Shown here: in pieces, positions 33,962-39,028 of the stretch
How the letters are laid out: each line of letters begins with the position of its first letter
Position numbering within the stretch: the first letter of the stretch is position 1
NCBI GenBank assembly: GCA_021790815.1
Contig: JAJYFT010000010.1
Span: 1 to 39,028, forward strand
Source of the DNA: Actinomycetes bacterium
Lineage (GTDB): Bacteria > Actinomycetota > Acidimicrobiia > Acidimicrobiales > JABEUL01
Direction of reading: 5' to 3'
Length of the DNA stretch: 39,028 nucleotides
Made by a program: the position numbers and the translations under genes
The notes under the pieces: generated by a model
Databases searched by the model: none
Told to the model about the DNA's origin: nothing
Seen by the model: only the letters and a program-made list of their open reading frames with translations

Positions 33962-34939
33962 ATGAAAATAATTAATTCAGAAATTAAAGTTTTTGAATCG
34001 TTAGCCAAATGGGCTACTCGACTTGTAGTCCTGCTAGTTGTAACGGGTGGAACAGTTAGGTTGACTGAAAGCGGGCTGGGTTGTAAGGATTGGCCTAATT
34101 GCACTACCCATTCCTTCACTGCACCGCTGAAGTTTCACCCCTTAGTCGAAGATATCAACAGGTTTGTTGTATTTCTAGTCACAATATTTCTTGTGTCCCT
34201 GTTCGTGTATTCGTATAGAACCAGGAGAAAAGATCTTAAGTTTTTATCATTTCTTTTAGTAATGGGGGTATTCCTTCAGGCAATAGTTGGCGCGATCGTT
34301 GTCTACTCTCATCTATTTCCTCCATTTGTGATGATACATTTCCTTTTATCTATAGCAATGGTTGCTAATGGAGTAATACTTCACCATCGCGCAAAATATG
34401 GAAGTGGTCGAAGATTCGATGAAATTGGCAATAAGCTTCCAAAAGGGAAGCTTCCAAGGGAGAAGGATCTTTCTAAGAGGGATTTAAACGAGAGAAATTG
34501 GATTCTTGGGATTCTTTTTTTAACTTTGATGACAGTGACACTAGGGACTTTCGCCACAGCTTCAGGGCCTCACGCAGGAGCTACAAATGCGAAGAGGCTG
34601 CCACTTCCCTTCTGGCTTGCAACGAGCATACACGCAATAAGTGCAGTTTTACTAATTTGTGCAATCGTTTTCTTCCTTTTTAAATCAAAACAAAAGGACG
34701 GAAATATACTAACTGTCCGATGGACAGAGTTCCTGCTAGAGGCTGTTGGCTTGCAGGCCACGATTGGAATTGTGCAGTTCGAACTTCATGTTCCATCTTT
34801 ATTAGTTGGATTTCACCTCTTTGGAGCGTGTGTTGTTTCGAGTATTGCCGTTAAACTGCTATTAATGTTTAGGGAAGAGAAGTTTTGTGAGTTCAAAGAT
34901 GAGACGATCGAAGAAAGTGTAGAGAGAGTTGACTGTTAA
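33962..34939 (+). CDS. ctaA: Haem A synthase (CtaA/COX15)
   Basis: Oxidises haem O to haem A in the membrane. The 325-residue protein has about eight helices in two four-helix bundles. Family marks are GGTVRLTESGLGCKDWPNC near residues 29-47, HPLVEDINRF near 60-69, GAIVVYSHLFPPFVMIHFLLS, then SGPHAG and VGFHLFGA. The EDINR block has Asn where Bacillus CtaA has His, a change I associate with actinobacterial members. The start ATG at 33962 has a candidate -10 just upstream. Its stop overlaps the clpS start by 11 bases. Confidence 0.9.
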   Translation: MKIINSEIKVFESLAKWATRLVVLLVVTGGTVRLTESGLGCKDWPNCTTHSFTAPLKFHPLVEDINRFVVFLVTIFLVSLFVYSYRTRRKDLKFLSFLLVMGVFLQAIVGAIVVYSHLFPPFVMIHFLLSIAMVANGVILHHRAKYGSGRRFDEIGNKLPKGKLPREKDLSKRDLNERNWILGILFLTLMTVTLGTFATASGPHAGATNAKRLPLPFWLATSIHAISAVLLICAIVFFLFKSKQKDGNILTVRWTEFLLEAVGLQATIGIVQFELHVPSLLVGFHLFGACVVSSIAVKLLLMFREEKFCEFKDETIEESVERVDC

Positions 34940-35219
34940 AGAGGATGTCTTAGATGAAATAGACATTAATACTGAAACTCTTTATGATGGCCCCTGGAAC
35001 GTCGTTGTTTGGGATGATCCGATCAATTTGATGGATTATGTGACTTTCGTTTTTCAGAAAGTATTTGGATATTCAAAAGCCAAGGCAGAAAAGCTAATGT
35101 TACAGGTCCACCATTCTGGACGATCTAATGTTGCTCAAGCAAATAGAGAAAAAGCTGAAGGATACGTAGTGAGACTTCATTCCTATGGTCTTTGGGCTAC
35201 CATGGAGAAAACAAATTGA
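34929..35219 (+). CDS. clpS: ClpS, ATP-dependent Clp protease adaptor
   Basis: Adaptor that delivers N-degron substrates to ClpAP/ClpCP. The 96-residue protein has the typical WNVVVWDDPINLMDYV segment (about 22-37), VFGYSKAKAEKLMLQVH and HHSGRSNVA (65-73), with C-terminal EGYVVRLHSYGL. The usual substrate-pocket residues N, D and H are retained. The TTG start at 34929 overlaps ctaA by 11 bases, and no later start preserves the N-terminus. DUF2017 follows with a four-base overlap, the usual actinobacterial arrangement. Confidence 0.93.
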   Translation: MTVKEDVLDEIDINTETLYDGPWNVVVWDDPINLMDYVTFVFQKVFGYSKAKAEKLMLQVHHSGRSNVAQANREKAEGYVVRLHSYGLWATMEKTN

Positions 35220-35725
35220 CATTTAAAAGGCCCAAAAGGTTCTTGCCATGGGAAGTAACAAGAATAAACCTTGAAGAGTGTAACCTATTTCTTTCTGAAC
35301 CAATGGCGAAGCTAATTAAGGTAAATGCTGAAAACTTAAGAGAGAAAATTGAGACTGATGCAACAAACCCTGAACTTCAAAGAGTGTTTCCACAGGTTAG
35401 TTTTGTAGAGTTTGATCTATTGAAAGAATTTAAAGAAAATTCATTCCCACAAGTTGTTTCTGGTCACAAGAGTGTTCTTTCGATTCTGGCATCTCTAAGT
35501 GTCGGCACCAATATATTGACGAACGAAGGTCTAGAAGAAGTAATGAAGGCAGTAAACCTAATTCGGCTTTCAATCGGTACAAAATTGAACATCGATCAAA
35601 ATGGAGAAATACATGGTGAAACTGAGGAGAGTTTCGATCTAGAGGCAACTTATTGGATACTACAAAGTTTTAGTGTTGCACTTCTTTACGCAATTTCGTC
35701 TACTTTGGCAAATGGAGAAGAGTAG
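35216..35725 (+). CDS. DUF2017 family protein
   Basis: A ~169-residue soluble protein of the DUF2017 family, which commonly follows clpS in actinobacteria. The region from residue ~8 is helix-rich, with FLPWEV near the start and a conserved NTNILTNEGLE-type turn (here VGTNILTNEGL) in the middle. I use TTG at 35216, which overlaps the clpS stop (TTGA) and has GGAG eight bases upstream; an earlier TTG at 35192 would overlap clpS by 28 bases. The function is unknown. Tight linkage suggests involvement in proteolysis or quality control. Confidence 0.8.
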   Translation: MTFKRPKRFLPWEVTRINLEECNLFLSEPMAKLIKVNAENLREKIETDATNPELQRVFPQVSFVEFDLLKEFKENSFPQVVSGHKSVLSILASLSVGTNILTNEGLEEVMKAVNLIRLSIGTKLNIDQNGEIHGETEESFDLEATYWILQSFSVALLYAISSTLANGEE

Positions 35726-37011
35726 TGGGATCAGTAGTTACATTAATGGGCTCGGGAGAACTAAGTCCAACGATGGTTAAAACTCACCGTGCTGTTTTTG
35801 AGGGAATCGGAAGCAAGAATGTGACGACCTCTTTTCTTGATACTCCTTATGAGTTCCAAGAAAATAGAGAGGAACTTTCGAAGAAAATCATCGATTATTT
35901 TAGTGTTAGCTTAAATATTTCAATGAGTAAGCTTCCTTCTTCTGATGATATCGAAACGGATTCTCTTTCTAGGGCAAGATTTGTTGACCTGTTTAACAGT
36001 TCAGATCTGATTTTTTCTGGACCTGGAAGTCCAACCTATGCACTAAGGAAATGGCGAAACAAATTAACGCATAGTTTAATGAGAAAGAAAGTTATAGATG
36101 GTGGTGCAGTCACATTTGCGTCGGCAGCGGCGCTGACACTAGGCAAACTTACGGTCCCAGTATATGAAATTTATAAAGTCGGTGAAGAAGTTGTGTGGAA
36201 GGAAGGGCTGGATATTTTAGGCATTTTTGGTATTAATGTAGCAGTTATCCCCCACTACAATAATGCCGAAGGGGGAACTCACGATACTCGATTCTGCTAC
36301 TTGGGTGAAAATCGACTAGCGAGACTCGAGCAACAGATTTCATCCGATATTTTTCTACTAGGAATAGACGAACATACTGCTGCAGTATTTGATGTTGAGC
36401 GTGAAGAAATTTCGGTTACTGGTTTAGGAAAGATGACGGTTAGGGTAGAAGGAAGATCATCCGAGATCCCAAGTGGTGAAATTTTAACATTTAAAGATCT
36501 CAGCCATTTAGCCATAGATCTCACTTCAAAAAGTGGATCTGTGCCCCACCAAAACGAAAATTTGAACAGAACGACGACAGGGAATGATCCTGATCTTGAA
36601 CTTAAAGACTTGGACGCAAACCCATATTCGTTGATTTGGATACGTAATGCAGCAGAGGACTTTAGAAAAAATTTAGATAGTAAAGACGTTGATGACGCAC
36701 TCAGAGTTGCATTTCAAACAATTGAAAAAATAATTTTAATTTCAAAAACTTGTAACGAAGAAACAGTTTTAGCTTGGAGTAATGAATTTAAATCGATGAT
36801 ATTGGCTCTTGGTGAGCTTGCAAAAATAGGTACTATTGATCCTGAAACTCAGATCAAAGATTTTGTAGATCTCTTACTTAATTTACGTGAAGAAGCCCGA
36901 ATTGAAAATAACTGGAAACTTGCAGATAAGATTCGCGATGCGCTTGGCGAACTAAAAATTGAAATTCAAGATAACTCATCGACAAGTACTTGGAAGTACC
37001 GTTCAATTTGA
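35725..37011 (+). CDS. S51 peptidase/cyanophycinase-like protein fused to CysRS-like C-terminal domain
   Basis: A 428-residue two-part protein. Residues 1-265 resemble peptidase family S51 (class I glutamine-amidotransferase-like fold): SGPGSPTYALRKW (98-110), a nucleophile-elbow-like FASAAALTLG with S133 (canonical SAGA here SAAA), PHYNNAEGG with H177, and LLGIDEHTAAV (211-221). Residues from about 305 to 428 resemble the anticodon-binding helical bundle of cysteinyl-tRNA synthetase, ending in REEARIENNWKLADKIRDAL and a terminal TSTWK. No HIGH or KMSKS catalytic motif exists, so it cannot charge tRNA. GTG at 35725 follows DUF2017 with a one-base overlap. The combination suggests a tRNA- or peptide-related role that cannot be stated. 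Confidence 0.7.
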   Translation: MGSVVTLMGSGELSPTMVKTHRAVFEGIGSKNVTTSFLDTPYEFQENREELSKKIIDYFSVSLNISMSKLPSSDDIETDSLSRARFVDLFNSSDLIFSGPGSPTYALRKWRNKLTHSLMRKKVIDGGAVTFASAAALTLGKLTVPVYEIYKVGEEVVWKEGLDILGIFGINVAVIPHYNNAEGGTHDTRFCYLGENRLARLEQQISSDIFLLGIDEHTAAVFDVEREEISVTGLGKMTVRVEGRSSEIPSGEILTFKDLSHLAIDLTSKSGSVPHQNENLNRTTTGNDPDLELKDLDANPYSLIWIRNAAEDFRKNLDSKDVDDALRVAFQTIEKIILISKTCNEETVLAWSNEFKSMILALGELAKIGTIDPETQIKDFVDLLLNLREEARIENNWKLADKIRDALGELKIEIQDNSSTSTWKYRSI

Positions 37012-37092
37012 TACCAACATGTTTTATATTATGCTTGGCAAATAACTGATAATCTTATGTAATCTATGCGCTTAACTTTTGTGCATTTTTAT

Positions 37093-37165
37093 GCCCCCAT
37101 CGTCTAGCGGCCTAGGACGTCACCCTTTCAAGGTGGTAGCACGGGTTCAAATCCCGTTGGGGGTG
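37093..37165 (+). tRNA. tRNA-Glu (anticodon UUC)
   Basis: The acceptor stem GCCCCCA pairs with TGGGGGT. The anticodon arm TCACC-CTTTCAA-GGTGG gives anticodon TTC, and the T arm ACGGG-TTCAAAT-CCCGT is complete. The T-loop has A where most tRNAs have G in TTCGAAT. Discriminator is G; CCA is not encoded. The decayed region starts directly downstream, so its 3' end is a plausible old integration site. Confidence 0.93.
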
Positions 37166-37413
37166 CTTAGATAAATGCTGGTAGATGACCATGAAGTGAG
37201 TGTTTTGCTATCCTTGAGATATGTAAAAACCTAGCAAAAATCCAATTTCGGATGAACTCCCTAGCTGCAAAGACACATGGTGGCTGCTCTGCTTGCTCAG
37301 TAGATTTTTGTAGCTTGTCCATGTTCTATCCCAAGCCACCTCTTGTAAACTCTGGTAGAAAATTAACGCGATACGCCTTGACACTACTCCCTGATCTTGG
37401 CTCAGCCGAGTGG

Positions 37414-37506
37414 CTCTAAAGTGGCAGCGAAAACTTCTAAAGTGGAGGCAGGGTAAGTTGTCATCACCGAGGGAATCTTACGGCTTTAGCCGTCGGAGGA
37501 GGGCAA
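37414..37506 (+). ncRNA. Decayed IS200/IS605-type right end, omega-RNA-like scaffold (copy 2)
   Basis: This stretch repeats the end of copy 1: CTTCTAAAGT, GTAAGTTGTCATCACCGA, GGAATC and CGGCTTTAGCCGT, then GGGCAA. From 37434 to 37506 it matches copy 1 at 61 of 73 positions, without gaps, by hand count. The terminal hairpin has decayed to ACGGC-TTTA-GCCGT. The upstream hairpins seen in copy 1 are poorly kept. No tnpB or tnpA lies upstream, since tRNA-Glu is only about 250 bases away. Confidence 0.6.
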
Positions 37507-37637
37507 ATATGGAGTCCAAGTACAAATGTTGATTTGCCATATTTGGAGATATGTACTTATTCAGGTGGGAAATCTCTGTTTAACGAATCGAATTAACAAG
37601 TCATTTCATAAGACATACAGTCGAACCCCCTGTTGAA

Positions 37638-38396
37638 TGGTATTGATATCCGTCATCTCCAGAACGGAACAGAGGTGGTGGGACGGCAACGAATGGGGAA
37701 AACAAATCGAAGGCATCGCTGTGACACCAACTTACGCAGGTTTAGGACAGGGCGTGAATTACGCGGGTTCCGTTGGGAATTGTAGCGCGGCACCCTGTCA
37801 CGGGCGTTCGCGAAATTTTTAGGTTTTGCGGCGAAGTTCATCATGATATTTCCAGGACTTGGTGCTCTCATTTCGGCTCTAATTTGTGTAATCAACATAA
37901 TCACGATGCATTCGGTTGGCGGGGTTTGGTTTTTTATAATTCCTGCAATCTTTCTCATTTTTATCGGCCAGTTCTCGATGATCTTGGTGCTCTGAGCGAG
38001 TGGGGTAAGAGCCCAACCTACTGGCTTGCGTTTCGGATCGATGGTGATTGGTGGAGGAGGAAGATACGGCAATTCCGGTGGTATCTCTTTAAGTTAAGTA
38101 TTAAAGGGCCTAGACGGGCGCGGAAGTTAGTTGTTGGAATTGGCGCCGCATTCGGGGCCCTGATGGCTGCTGCTGGCTTTATGACTTCGGGCAACGGAAC
38201 GCCTATCGCATTGACTCAAGGATGCGCCTGGCCTCTGGATAACAAGGGCACGATCAACTGTGTATCACTCTTTGCGTACCAAACAGCCAGATCTGGAACA
38301 CAGAGGATCGCCGCTAGGATCATTATGGCATTGCTTACAATACATTTCGGAGTCGCTTGGAGTCACGTGCGTCTACGTGCGGGCAGGTTCAGCTAA
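37638..38396 (+). pseudogene. Frameshifted DUF2510-type membrane protein gene
   Basis: Three reading frames carry linked remnants. A WY..YPSSPER start with an in-frame stop switches frame to QRWWDGNEWG, the DUF2510 signature (37638-37700). A second shift leads to a frame from about 37790 with helices in FPGLGALISALICVI and FFIIPAIFLIFIGQF, ended by TGA at 37993, after which coding-like sequence continues in the same frame to about 38095. A third frame then gives LVVGIGAAFGALMAAAG and a Cys-containing tail to 38396. The order (DUF2510, helices, exported tail) is that of small actinobacterial membrane proteins of unknown function. Several disruptions within 750 bases mark it as dead. Confidence 0.6.
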
Positions 38397-39028
38397 AGTA
38401 CTGGTGGTTGATAAGAGTGTTCCTGCTGACAACCGCCGGAACCGTGGGACTATGAATGACATTCGCTTTGGCCATCTCATTTTTACGTGAGAAATGGTTA
38501 ATTTATGGCAGGTAAAGTTGGATTCATCTCTCGCCATCTAGAGGTGCCACCAGGCTGCTAAAGTCAATCTGACTTCGAGAAAGTTAGCTAATGAAACCCA
38601 AAACTCGACACTCCAGGGTCATATGGAATACCGGATTAGGACCTTTTCCATAATCCGAGCCCGACCAGTTGCCCTGCATACAGATTTCTCTAAAAACATA
38701 CCTATTTATCATAAATTAGGTGGCCAAAGGTGCCCAAAAATATTCAGTTGCAAAATTTTAACTTACTGTTTAATGGTGTGAAAGAGATTTAGCACACAGT
38801 AAAATCTGAGTTTTCTTGCGAAAAGTTCAGAAGTCGGGATAGCTCTATATCGAGTTCCGCTAAATGGCAAGGCTGCACAGAGGAAAGCTCTGGCTTTTGA
38901 ATCCAGAACTCCTGACATAGTGGCAAAAATAGTGCAAAGTCAATTCTTTTCTTTGCTCACCGTTTTGTATAAAGTAGCTAGTTATCAAGGTGAGTAAGTC
39001 TGAAACAGCTGGCTCGCCTCTGCATTGA

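Larger units (their letters stand above)
37166..39028. other. Decayed accessory region without an intact gene
   Basis: About 1.9 kb downstream of tRNA-Glu with no convincing intact ORF. It contains an omega-RNA-like remnant (37414-37506), a frameshifted DUF2510/membrane-protein pseudogene (37638-38396), and from 38400 to the end nothing I can interpret. One sampled line (38101-38160) is 60% G+C (36 of 60), against about 40% in neighbouring genes. This fits a degenerate acquired element. Confidence 0.65.

Noticed and set aside
37653-38072. 139-residue minus-strand ORF
   Set aside because: It runs antisense to the DUF2510/membrane pseudogene and has no recognisable domain.
38397-39028. Possible coding sequence or RNA at the window end
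   Set aside because: No reading frame on either strand gives a recognisable protein, and no cloverleaf or stable named fold was seen.

Overview
The window looks like a chromosomal segment from a member of the Actinomycetota with modest G+C (about 40% on lines I sampled by eye). Pointers are a clpS-DUF2017 pair, a SenX3/RegX3-like two-component system with PhoU nearby, an F420-type LLM oxidoreductase, an Rv0338c-like iron-sulfur reductase, a decayed DUF2510 domain and an SCO6880-type conjugation operon. A low-G+C lineage such as Acidimicrobiia would fit, but that placement is inference.

Layout. 1-1070: end of a DUF4357 gene, tRNA-Gly(CCC) and an AT-rich gap. 1068-5923: dcd, a large membrane-bound Fe-S reductase, a channel-like membrane protein and an LLM oxidoreductase. 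5935-9127: tRNA-Ser(UGA), pheA, larB-larC. 9137-13823: a secreted protein of unknown role, a UDP-sulfoquinovose synthase, a PAP2 phosphatase, a GT2 glycosyltransferase and an SDR. 13868-19875: a two-component system divergent from a tight five-gene redox operon (small anchored protein, ApbE, ferric-reductase-like membrane protein with an exported tail, NuoF-like protein, His/Cys ferredoxin). 20012-21041: phoU, then an orphan TnpB-type omega-RNA remnant. 21203-28464: an amidase and a five-gene type IV secretion operon on the minus strand. 28606-31021: senX3-like, regX3-like and fur-family genes. 31018-34939: serS, a TlpA-like thioredoxin, ctaB and ctaA. 34929-37011: clpS, DUF2017 and an S51 peptidase-like protein fused to a CysRS-like C-terminus. 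37093-39028: tRNA-Glu(UUC) and a decayed region with a second omega-RNA remnant and a frameshifted DUF2510 membrane-protein pseudogene of higher G+C.

How the genes work together. CtaA, CtaB and TlpA serve haem A supply and cytochrome oxidase maturation. LarB and LarC make the nickel-pincer cofactor. The 15925-19875 operon could carry electrons from NAD(P)H or ferredoxin through a haem-b membrane protein to the outside. The PhoU and SenX3/RegX3/Fur genes suggest phosphate and metal control, and the secretion operon and transposon scar lie between them, which suggests an insertion. The most unusual items are the redox operon without an FMN-binding partner, the stranded T4SS, two related orphan omega-RNA scaffolds, the S51-CysRS fusion, and several candidate leaderless promoters.
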